Below, one piece after another: positions 33,028-40,143 of a DNA stretch of 64,000 bases. Source of the DNA: Meiothermus sp. GTDB lineage: Bacteria; Deinococcota; Deinococci; Deinococcales; Thermaceae. The notes under the pieces were generated by a model that saw only the letters and a program-made list of their open reading frames with translations, had not been told where the DNA came from and did not search any database. Every line of letters begins with the position of its first letter. Within the stretch, counting starts at the first letter, position 1. The position numbers and the translations under genes were made by a program. The stretch is from contig NZ_BPIM01000001.1 of NCBI RefSeq assembly GCF_026004115.1, positions 1,178,001 through 1,242,000 on the forward strand. Direction: 5' to 3'.

Positions 33028-34026
33028 TCATTTCCTGTCGCACATCGCCGCCACCTGCCGCGCTTCCTCGAGCCACCTTCTCCTGAGGCCCTCCGGCCCC
33101 AGCACCTCCACCCGCGCCCCCCAGCTCTGCACCCAGGAAAGCAGCTCGAGGGGAAAGTTGTGGTTATCGGTGCCCACGGTAATACAAACCTCGAGGCCCC
33201 CACCCGGAAGCCTCGAGGCAATATGCAGGTTGGGATAGCCGCCTTCCAGGATGCGGTAGGCGGCCTCGGGGCGGAAGCGCAGCCGGACTTCCACCGGCAC
33301 GCCGCCGCTGCTCCCGACCACCCCCCAGGCATTGGAGAGGTAGTGTCGGGGGTCAAAATCGTTGGGGATGGTGTAGGCCCCTGGTTCCCCTACCAGCCGC
33401 ACGCGGCGCATCCGGCTCAGCTTGTAGGTGCGCAGGGCCCGGCGGTTGCGTTCATAGCCGATGACGTACATGCCCAGGTTGGTGCGGGCAATCTCCAGAA
33501 AGTAGACCTCGAGCAGGTTCTGACCCGGCCTGCCTGGGCCGCCGGGCTTCAGGTAGTCGAACGCAATCGGCTGGCGTTTGAACCAGGCCTCGGCCAGCGT
33601 GGCCATGGCAAGCCCCTCGTCCTGGTGTTGCAGGGTGCGGTGCTCGAGGTCTTCGGTGCTTTTGAGGGCCAGCTCTTGGGCCGGCGAGGGCAGCCGCCGG
33701 GCCAGTTTCTTGAGGGCCGAAAGGTAGGTGGGCTCGTAGCCGGGGGTGTGGTGGTAGAGCATCCGCAAGGCGCTGTGGGTAACCAGGGCTTCCACCGGGC
33801 TCAGCTCCTGGCTTTGCAGCAACTGATACTGCGGCGAACGACCCTTTTTGGCCACCTCGATGGCTTGCAGATCCTCGAGCAGACGTAAAGCCGTCCGTTT
33901 ATCCACCCCCAGCGTTTTGGCCAGCTCCTGGGCCGTGTGGGGCCTGGTCGAAAGCAGGTCTCGAGCCTCCATCAAACGCAAAGACTTTTTGTGGTGGGCA
34001 CGCTCCCGGCGAGGTTCATCCCTCAT
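33028..34026 (-). CDS. HTH-WYL domain transcriptional regulator
   Basis: 332 residues. An N-terminal winged helix (LMEARDLLSTRPHTAQELAK, GVDKRTALRLLEDLQAI), then a WYL domain (QPIAFDYLKPGG, MYVIGYERNRRALRTYKLSR) and a C-terminal WCX segment (VPVEVRLRFRPEAAYRILE). WYL regulators often sit beside CRISPR-Cas and other defence loci and sense nucleic-acid ligands. GGAGG lies 4 nt before the ATG, and a direct repeat GGCCATATG spans the start. It is co-directional with cas3 and probably controls the locus. Confidence 0.88.
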   Translation of the reverse strand: MRDEPRRERAHHKKSLRLMEARDLLSTRPHTAQELAKTLGVDKRTALRLLEDLQAIEVAKKGRSPQYQLLQSQELSPVEALVTHSALRMLYHHTPGYEPTYLSALKKLARRLPSPAQELALKSTEDLEHRTLQHQDEGLAMATLAEAWFKRQPIAFDYLKPGGPGRPGQNLLEVYFLEIARTNLGMYVIGYERNRRALRTYKLSRMRRVRLVGEPGAYTIPNDFDPRHYLSNAWGVVGSSGGVPVEVRLRFRPEAAYRILEGGYPNLHIASRLPGGGLEVCITVGTDNHNFPLELLSWVQSWGARVEVLGPEGLRRRWLEEARQVAAMCDRK

Positions 34027-34333
34027 ATGGCCTCCATATGGCCTCGCGTATCAGCGTAGCAGGCAATGCCCAGCGGTCGTCCATTTCAGGTCTTTGCTTT
34101 GTATGCTGCTCAACTCTATTGATGGAAGCATAGTCATATCCGAATACACGCAGCAGGCATCTATGGTTTATCTCCGGGCTTTTTTCAATGCTAGCAATAG
34201 GGCGGGGAAAGCAAGGTTCATTTTCCATACCCCACAGTATCCGGCTCAAGCACGACTATTCTTGACGCGAATAGGCCCAACCCCTCCCTCAAGGCTGGGC
34301 GTCTCACATGGAGCGGTTTCTACCGGCAAGCCC
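34027..34333. other. Intergenic region upstream of the WYL regulator
   Basis: 307 bp, AT-richer than its neighbours; short ORFs here lack coding character. A weak hairpin (GCCCAACC with GGCTGGGC, 34275-34300) lies downstream of the LysM gene and has no T-run. No clear promoter could be fixed for the WYL gene. Confidence 0.35.
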
Positions 34334-35260
34334 TCAAGGCTGCTGGGCCGACAACGCCTCCACCCGCTTAGCCCCCCGGTAGACCCGCTTGTAGTAGGGG
34401 CTGTCCAGGCTTTCAATCACCACCCGGCTGCCGTAGCTGTTGGCATGGGCAAACACGCCCCGGCCCAGGTAGATGCCCACATGGTCGATCTGGCGGCCCC
34501 CAAAGCTGAAAAACACCAGATCGCCCTGGCGCATGGCCCCTTGCACCGTGCTGAAAGCACCCCATTGGTCGCGGCTGGTGCGGGGCACCTTGATGCCCAC
34601 CTCGGCAAAAACCTGCTGCACGAAAGCCGAGCAGTCCACCGCGCGGTCGGAGTTGGCCCCAAACACATAGGGCAGCCCCAGGTATTTGAGCACCACCAGG
34701 ATGAGGGGATGGGTGGGGTCGTAGTCGGTGTCGGCGGGCGGGCTGGGCTGGGGCTGCGGGGCCGGTTCGGGGGCGGGTTGGGGTGGGGTGGGGCTCGGAA
34801 GTGGGCTCGAGCCCACCAGATTGGCCGAGGAGCCTGCGGGAGGGGCAGGATTGGGGTTGGCAGGGGACGGGCTGGATGCAGAGGGATTGGCAGGAGGGTT
34901 GCTGGGGGCCGCTACGCTCACCTGGGGAATCCGAAGCACCTGCCCCAGCGATAAGGCGGTGCCCTCGAGGCTGTTTTCTTGCTGGATGGCCTGCACCGTG
35001 GAGCCATAGCGCCGGGCAATGGAAAACAGCGTATCGCCGCGCTGCACAGTGTGCTGTACCACCCGGGGCGGCAGTTGCAGCACCTGCCCCACGCTCAGGG
35101 TGGCCTCGCTCAGGCCGTTGAGCCGCATCAGAATTTCCACGGTGGTATCGTGGCGTCTGGCAATGGAGAACAGGGTATCGCCGCGCTGCACCGTATAGGT
35201 CGGCACGCTCTGGGCCAGCGCCATCGCAATAAGCCAGGGCAATATAGCAATTGGGCGCAT
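34334..35260 (-). CDS. LysM and NlpC/P60 peptidoglycan endopeptidase
   Basis: 308 residues. Signal peptide (MRPIAILPWLIAMALAQS), two LysM repeats (YTVQRGDTLFSIARRHDTT and HTVQRGDTLFSIARRYGST), a Pro/Ser-rich linker of about 70 residues, and an NlpC/P60 domain: YVFGANSDRAVDCSAFVQQV with the catalytic Cys, RQIDHVGIYLG and VFAHANSYGS with the His residues. It is secreted and binds and cleaves stem peptides in peptidoglycan remodelling. TATACT ends 9 nt before the ATG. Confidence 0.92.
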   Translation of the reverse strand: MRPIAILPWLIAMALAQSVPTYTVQRGDTLFSIARRHDTTVEILMRLNGLSEATLSVGQVLQLPPRVVQHTVQRGDTLFSIARRYGSTVQAIQQENSLEGTALSLGQVLRIPQVSVAAPSNPPANPSASSPSPANPNPAPPAGSSANLVGSSPLPSPTPPQPAPEPAPQPQPSPPADTDYDPTHPLILVVLKYLGLPYVFGANSDRAVDCSAFVQQVFAEVGIKVPRTSRDQWGAFSTVQGAMRQGDLVFFSFGGRQIDHVGIYLGRGVFAHANSYGSRVVIESLDSPYYKRVYRGAKRVEALSAQQP

Positions 35261-35269
35261 ATCAAAGTG

Positions 35270-35275
35270 AGTATA
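35270..35275 (-). promoter_or_regulatory. -10 box of LysM endopeptidase gene
   Basis: TATACT on the minus strand ends 9 nt before the ATG at 35260. Confidence 0.45.
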
Positions 35276-35321
35276 CGCCCGGTTGCCATATTTTCACGTT
35301 CATGTAGCCATTATTCGGCTT

Positions 35322-36488
35322 TCATGGGGAACCCCCGGAAGCCTGAGCGCGTTCGGCCCAGGCAATGGCGGGCCGCAAAAAGAGTGGGGCCAGCAAGGTC
35401 GTGCCCACCACCATGAACAGCACCAGGGCATACTCTTCCTCGTTCACCGCTCCGGCGGCCAGGCCCAGCGCAGCCACAATCAGGCCCACCTCTCCCCGGG
35501 GGGCCATCCCCACCCCCACCACCACCGCCCGGCGAAAGCCCTGGCTCCAGGCCCCCAGAAACCCCCCCAAAAGCTTGCCCACCAGGGCAATCAGCAAAAC
35601 CCCGCTGCCCACCAGCCAGACCTTGGCACTGAGCAAGGCGGTCAGTTCCAGGCGCACCCCCACCATGGCAAAAAAAATGGGGGTCAAAAACTGCCCCACC
35701 ACCCGGACGTGCTCCTCTATGGCCAGCTCTTCGCGCACCTCAGCCAGGAGCATTCCGGCCAGGAAGGCCCCCACAATGGGGGCCAGGCCAATGGTGGCCG
35801 CCAGCGCCGCCAGCCCCACCCCCACCAGCAGGGCAAAGCCGAAGGGATTGCCCAGGGTGAAGCGGGGCAGCGAGACTCGCCGTAGCCAGGGCACCAGCAG
35901 CATGGCCCCGCCCACAAACAACACCGAGAGCAGGGTGATGCGCAGCGCCACCGCCAGCTCGAAGGTGCCGCTCTGGGCCACCCCGTTCACCACCGCCAGC
36001 ACAATCAGGCCCAGCACATCGTCGATTACCGCCGCCCCCAAAATAATGCGGCTGTAGTTGCGCGAAAGCACGCCCAGCTCCAGCAGCACCCGGGCAGTAA
36101 TGCCCACGCTGGTCGCTACCAGGGCCGTACCCAAAAACAGCGCCGGGAGTTGGGCCAAGCCAATGCTAAGGCCAAAGAAATACCCCCCCACAAAGGGAAA
36201 CAACACCCCCAGCACCGCTACCAAAAAGGCCTCCTTGCCCACCGCCAGAATGTCGCGCAGGCGGGTCTCGAGGCCCACCATAAAGAGCAGGAAAATGGCC
36301 CCCAGTTCGGCCAGGAACTCCAGAATTTCACCGTCGTGCACCAGGCCCAGTAAAGCAGGCCCCACCAGCAAACCCGCCAGCACCTCGCCGATCACCACCG
36401 GCTGCTTGAGCCTTGCAAACAACCAGCCCACCAGCTGCGCGGCCAGCAGGAGAAAAAAAACCTCGACCAGATGCCCCATGCCGTGCAT
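35322..36488 (-). CDS. Cation:proton antiporter (CPA2/Kef-type, membrane part)
   Basis: 388 residues with about 11-12 membrane segments: VEVFFLLLAAQLVGWLFARL, PVVIGEVLAGLLVGPALLGL and so on. The conserved GAAVIDDVLGLIVLAVV carries the Asp pair of the ion path, and VVGVGMAPRGEVGLIVAALG is the C-terminal motif of CPA2 transporters. It would exchange Na+ or K+ for protons across the inner membrane. There is no RCK domain. The start ATG overlaps the upstream CBS gene stop by one base (TGATG), so they are translationally coupled. Confidence 0.88.
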   Translation of the reverse strand: MHGMGHLVEVFFLLLAAQLVGWLFARLKQPVVIGEVLAGLLVGPALLGLVHDGEILEFLAELGAIFLLFMVGLETRLRDILAVGKEAFLVAVLGVLFPFVGGYFFGLSIGLAQLPALFLGTALVATSVGITARVLLELGVLSRNYSRIILGAAVIDDVLGLIVLAVVNGVAQSGTFELAVALRITLLSVLFVGGAMLLVPWLRRVSLPRFTLGNPFGFALLVGVGLAALAATIGLAPIVGAFLAGMLLAEVREELAIEEHVRVVGQFLTPIFFAMVGVRLELTALLSAKVWLVGSGVLLIALVGKLLGGFLGAWSQGFRRAVVVGVGMAPRGEVGLIVAALGLAAGAVNEEEYALVLFMVVGTTLLAPLFLRPAIAWAERAQASGGSP

Positions 36489-36943
36489 CAGTGCCCCCGC
36501 ACAAACAAGCGCAAGAAGTCGGAGCGGGTCAGGGTGCCCAGCAGTTGCCGCTGCTCGTCTACCACCAAGACCCGCCGGTACTGCCGGTCTTGCAGCATCA
36601 GGCCCAGGGCTTTCTCAATGGGGTCGTCGGGGCCTACCGCAGCCACCTCGGTTCGCATCAGGCGGTGCACGGGGGTGTTCTTGTAGCGCTCCACCAGCCG
36701 GTCGAAGGAGCCGGGGTCTACCCACTCGTCCAGAAAGCGCAGGGCCTCCACATCAGAAAAGGGCACTTTTTGCGGCTCGGGTAGCATCTGGTCGATCTCG
36801 AGCAGCCCCACCACCGCTCCCCCATCGTCCACCACCGGCAAGCCCCCCAGGCGGTGCTCGAGCATCCGCTCGGCAGCCACATACAGGGTTTCATTTTTGT
36901 GCACCGTATAGGGGCGCGACCCCATCAGATTTTTGACCTGCAT
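36488..36943 (-). CDS. CBS-pair domain protein
   Basis: 151 residues: two CBS motifs (VKNLMGSRPYTVHKNETLYV, GGLPVVDDGGAVVGLLE and VHRLMRTEVAAVGPDDPIEK, YRRVLVVDEQRQLLGTLTRS) forming one Bateman module that binds adenosyl ligands. It is coupled by TGATG to the antiporter gene, so it is probably its regulatory subunit, replacing the missing RCK domain. TACAAT ends 6 nt before the ATG. Confidence 0.88.
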   Translation of the reverse strand: MQVKNLMGSRPYTVHKNETLYVAAERMLEHRLGGLPVVDDGGAVVGLLEIDQMLPEPQKVPFSDVEALRFLDEWVDPGSFDRLVERYKNTPVHRLMRTEVAAVGPDDPIEKALGLMLQDRQYRRVLVVDEQRQLLGTLTRSDFLRLFVRGH

Positions 36944-36949
36944 GGGGGG

Positions 36950-36955
36950 ATTGTA
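36950..36955 (-). promoter_or_regulatory. -10 box of the CBS-antiporter operon
   Basis: TACAAT on the minus strand ends 6 nt before the ATG at 36943. Confidence 0.5.
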
Positions 36956-37107
36956 CCCAATGGGGCCCAGGCGAAAGTCCCAAACATGAAATGGGTGATA
37001 AAGTTCCCAATTCCGCTTATGGGCTGGCTAAGTTGAGCCCTCACTTTGGCTGCGTAGCGTAGGAGACGGAGCCAAGTTTACTTGGCCGTAGCAAAAAGGA
37101 GGTTTGT

Positions 37108-38385
37108 ATGAAAAGCCGATTGGCCATAGCTAGTTTTGTGCTGGCCGCATTCTTCGGTGTGTTTGCCAGCGCCCAGACCCAGTTTCGGGATATCCCGGCG
37201 GGGCACTGGGCCCGCCAGGCGGTGGAATTTGCCGTACAGTGCGGTCTGATTGAGGGTTTCCCGGATGGTACCTTCCGGGGCAACCAGAACCTTACCCGCT
37301 ACCAGGCCGCCCTGATTTTCTTTCGCCTTTACCAGACCAACCGCCTCGAGAACGCCCGGCCCGAGTGCCGCCTGGCCGTTGAGCGGGGGGCCCAGGAGGT
37401 TGGCCCCGAGCTGGAGCAGCTCCGGCAACGCTTTACGGCCCTCGAGAAAACCAGCCAGGATCAGGCCGGTAAGCTGGCCGAGCTCGAGGCCGAGGTCAAG
37501 CGGGCCATCGAGACCAGCCAGCGGGCAGCCGCCCTCGAGCAGCGCTTGGCAGCCCTCGAGCAGCAGGTTCAGCGCCTGAGCCAGGCCCCGCAACCCGCCC
37601 AGCCAGCCCAGCCGGCAGGCCCCACCCCAGCCGAGCTTCAGGCCCGCATCGCCGCCCTCGAGCAGCAAGTCCAGCGCCTGAGCCAGGCCCCGGCGGCGCC
37701 CACTGCGCCCCAGGATGCGGTGGCCCTCGAGCGCCGCATTGCCACACTCGAAGAGCAGATTCGCAACCGCCCCGACACCGCCCGCGTGGCGGCTCTGGAA
37801 GAGCAGGTACGCAGCCTCAGCAACCAGGTCACCACCCTGCAAGGCCAGGTGACCGAGCTGCGCCAGCAGGCCCAGCAACCCGCCCCTGCCCCCCAGCCTC
37901 AGCCGCAACCCCAGCCGCAGCCTCAGCCGCAGCCTGAAGTACGGCCGGTGCCCCCGGTCACGCCCGCCGCTCCCCCGGCCCGCAACCTCTACTTTGGCGC
38001 CGGAGCCGCCCTCGGTATCCTTCCTACCCCTCCTGGCGGTATCTTTGACACCAATAACCTGGCCGTTAGCGGCATGGTTGGCGTGCGCAATGTGTTCCTG
38101 GGCTTCGGCCTGCGGGCCGGCCTGGACTACAACCTGGGCACCCAGGCCCTGGGCATCGAAGCCTACCTGACCCGCCACTTTGGCAGCGGACTCCTGAGCC
38201 CCTACGTGGGGGTGGGGGCTCGCTTCCTGCCCGCCCTGGTCAACCCCATCTATGGCACCGCCGCCGTGGGGCTCGATCTCAACCTGTTTGGCCCGCTGGG
38301 CCTCTTCGTGGAGGGCAACCCCCGCTTCGAGCCCGGAGGCAACTTTGGCCTGGGCGCCCGCGCAGGCTTGAAGTTCAATTTCTAG
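37108..38385 (+). CDS. SLH-domain outer envelope protein with coiled coil and beta-barrel
   Basis: 425 residues. Signal peptide (MKSRLAIASFVLAAFFGVFA, cut near ASAQ), one SLH domain (FRDIPAGHWARQAVEFAV, GLIEGFPDGTFRGNQNLTRY), a long coiled coil with repeated ALEQQVQRLSQAP units, a PQPQPQ linker, then a C-terminal beta-strand-rich domain ending in GLGARAGLKFNF, whose terminal Phe fits an outer-membrane barrel. This SlpA-like architecture links outer membrane to secondary cell-wall polymer in Thermus and Deinococcus. The ribosome binding site AAAGGAGG is strong; the leader before it is structured. Confidence 0.88.
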   Translation: MKSRLAIASFVLAAFFGVFASAQTQFRDIPAGHWARQAVEFAVQCGLIEGFPDGTFRGNQNLTRYQAALIFFRLYQTNRLENARPECRLAVERGAQEVGPELEQLRQRFTALEKTSQDQAGKLAELEAEVKRAIETSQRAAALEQRLAALEQQVQRLSQAPQPAQPAQPAGPTPAELQARIAALEQQVQRLSQAPAAPTAPQDAVALERRIATLEEQIRNRPDTARVAALEEQVRSLSNQVTTLQGQVTELRQQAQQPAPAPQPQPQPQPQPQPQPEVRPVPPVTPAAPPARNLYFGAGAALGILPTPPGGIFDTNNLAVSGMVGVRNVFLGFGLRAGLDYNLGTQALGIEAYLTRHFGSGLLSPYVGVGARFLPALVNPIYGTAAVGLDLNLFGPLGLFVEGNPRFEPGGNFGLGARAGLKFNF

Positions 38386-38493
38386 AGTGGTTCCCACAAA
38401 TACTCGTACGGCGGGGTTTGCTGTGCCGAGTACATTACGCCTCACTGTGTGAGGAGTAATGGTGGGAAACGCGATAAACCGACGTCTACGCAC

Positions 38494-38524
38494 AGAGCCC
38501 TCGTATGAGGGCTCTTTTTTTTTT
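38494..38524 (+). terminator. Strong Rho-independent terminator
   Basis: Perfect 9-bp stem AGAGCCCTC/GAGGGCTCT with a GTAT loop and a run of T, about 110 bp after the SLH gene. Confidence 0.9.
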
Positions 38525-38549
38525 GAACCCATGGGCGCAAAGTCTGTGA

Positions 38550-38779
38550 TACCGGATTCAAAAAGACAGTTTACAAAACCAAAAACACCAGAGGCTGTCT
38601 TTTTGGATCCTAGAGCACCCCCCTCCCGAACGGTCGGCGAAGAAAGCGTCTCCCTTCCAAAGGGGCTTACGCCCTCCGCTACGCGGATAACTTCCAAGGG
38701 ACGGTATCGCCCTCCGCTACGCGGATAACTTCGGCCCTGTTGATCCGTTGCGGTTCGGTAAGGAATCAATCGAATCTGG
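38550..38779. repeat. Dispersed intergenic repeat, long copy
   Basis: Bounded by CCGGATTC (38552-38559) and CGAATCTGG (38771-38779). It shares the words GACAGTTTACAAAACCAAAA and CTCCGCTACGCGGATAACTT with the copy at 53142; the latter word is present twice here (near 38673 and 38710). No coding capacity. Confidence 0.7.
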
Positions 38780-38801
38780 TGTTATTTGTCCTTGCAAAAA
38801 C

Positions 38802-38851
38802 TTGATATTTATATTATGTAATATACATAATCACTGAACGGTTTCAGTGAT
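38802..38851 (+). promoter_or_regulatory. Promoter and palindromic operator of the Y-family polymerase gene
   Basis: TTGATA (38802-38807), 18 bp, CATAAT (38826-38831) fits a promoter. A perfect 8-bp inverted repeat ATCACTGA/TCAGTGAT (38830-38851) overlaps the end of the -10, and a second palindrome (ATTATGT...ACATAAT) precedes it; this layout suits a repressor. Confidence 0.6.
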
Positions 38852-38879
38852 TTGAATTCCCCTTACCCCGGAGGTTTGC

Positions 38880-40106
38880 ATGGGCATCCACTACCTGTTC
38901 CTGGACATGAACGCCTACTTTGCCTCGGTGGAGCAACAGCTCAGGCCCGAGTTACGCGGCAGGCCGGTAGCGGTAGCGCCTATGCTGGCCGAGACCACCT
39001 GCTGCATCGCCGCGAGCTACGAGGCCAAGCGCTACGGTGTTAAAACCGGGACGCTGGTACAGGATGCCCGGCTTTTGTGCCCTGGGCTCGAGGTGGTCGA
39101 GGCCCGCCCCAAGGAGTACATCCGCATCCATCACCAGATTCTGCGGGCGGTAGATACGGTATTGCCCATCGAAGCCGTGCTCTCGATAGACGAGATGGTC
39201 TGCAAACTGATGGGCCGGGAACAGGAGCCCGCTCATGCCCTAAGGCTGGGGGAGCAGGTCAAACAGGCCATCTACCGGCAGGTGGGCCAGGAGCTTCGCT
39301 GCTCGGTGGGGTTGGGGCCCAATCGGTTCTTGGCCAAGGTGGCCGCCGAGATGCACAAACCCGACGGCCTGACCCTTTTGCAGCTCTCCGACCTGCCCCA
39401 CCGGCTGTATTCGCTGGCCCTGCGCGACCTACCCGGGATTGGCCCTGGCATGGAGCAGCGCCTGTTCAAGCACGGCGTGACCACGGTGGAGCAGCTCTAC
39501 CAGCTATCCGTGCTACAGCTTTCGCAGGTCTGGGGCAGCCGGGTACACGGCTTTGCCTGGTGGCACCGCCTGCGGGGGGCCGACCTGCCCGAAACCCCCA
39601 CCAGGCGGCGCAGCCTGAGCCATTCTCACGTGCTGCCGCCGGTGTTTCGCAGCGAGGCCGGGGCCCGGGCCGTGCTCACCCGGCTGGTGCACCGCGCAGC
39701 GGCCCGTCTGCGCCACGAGGGCTACTGGGCCGGTTCGGTGGCCCTGTTCGTGCGCTTTCTGGACGGCAGTGAAAAGCGAAAATGGGATGCTCACCTGCGC
39801 ATCCAGCCCAGCCAGGACACCCTGACCCTACTGCGCGTGATCCTGCGGCTCTGGGCGCAAAAGCCCGAGGGCACCCCCTTCAAGGTAGGCCTGGCCCTGG
39901 GCAGCCTGATTCCCGAGCAGGAGCTGGGCTGGCCGCTCTTTGAGTCCGACCAGAAACTGGTGCGGCTGGCCCAGGCTATGGACAAAGCCAACGGCAAGTA
40001 CGGCCCCCAGGCCCTGTACTTTTTGGGTATGCACCGCACCGAGCAAAGTGCTGTCACCCGGATTGCCTTTAGCCGCATTCCCGACCTCGAGCTACCCGAT
40101 ATTTAG
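38880..40106 (+). CDS. dinB: Y-family DNA polymerase (DinB/Pol IV-like)
   Basis: 408 residues. Translesion polymerase: FLDMNAYFASVEQQLRPELR with metal-binding D9, CIAASYEAKRYGVKTGT, and the second acidic pair D104/E105 in VLSIDEMVCKLMG. The helix-hairpin-helix LRDLPGIGPGMEQRLFKHGV and a C-terminal little-finger domain follow. Both catalytic carboxylates are present, so it is not an inactive ImuB. GGAGG 6 nt before the ATG. The palindromic operator upstream suggests damage-linked control. The dnaX start is 37 bp downstream. Confidence 0.9.
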   Translation: MGIHYLFLDMNAYFASVEQQLRPELRGRPVAVAPMLAETTCCIAASYEAKRYGVKTGTLVQDARLLCPGLEVVEARPKEYIRIHHQILRAVDTVLPIEAVLSIDEMVCKLMGREQEPAHALRLGEQVKQAIYRQVGQELRCSVGLGPNRFLAKVAAEMHKPDGLTLLQLSDLPHRLYSLALRDLPGIGPGMEQRLFKHGVTTVEQLYQLSVLQLSQVWGSRVHGFAWWHRLRGADLPETPTRRRSLSHSHVLPPVFRSEAGARAVLTRLVHRAAARLRHEGYWAGSVALFVRFLDGSEKRKWDAHLRIQPSQDTLTLLRVILRLWAQKPEGTPFKVGLALGSLIPEQELGWPLFESDQKLVRLAQAMDKANGKYGPQALYFLGMHRTEQSAVTRIAFSRIPDLELPDI

Positions 40107-40130
40107 CTTTGCGCTTTGGGCCCTGGGCCT

Positions 40131-40136
40131 TAAGCT
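40131..40136 (+). promoter_or_regulatory. -10 box of dnaX
   Basis: TAAGCT ends 7 nt before the GTG start at 40144. Confidence 0.4.
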
Positions 40137-40143
40137 AGAACCC

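Noticed and set aside
33000-33356. N-terminal extension of Cas3 to 1024 aa
   Set aside because: The added residues are the antisense-like frame of the WYL gene end, with low-complexity Arg/Gly/Trp composition; Cas3 begins at 32999.
34013-34022. GGTTCATCCC at the start of the WYL gene as a further CRISPR half-repeat
   Set aside because: Only ten bases match, there is no hairpin and it encodes the normal N-terminus of the regulator.
34016-34249. 77-aa minus-strand ORF upstream of the WYL regulator
   Set aside because: It overlaps the WYL start region, has no ribosome binding site and no coding character.
37078-38769. 563-aa minus-strand ORF opposite the SLH protein gene
   Set aside because: It is the GC-rich antisense shadow of the SLH gene, runs through a terminator and repeat, and has no domain, promoter or ribosome binding site.
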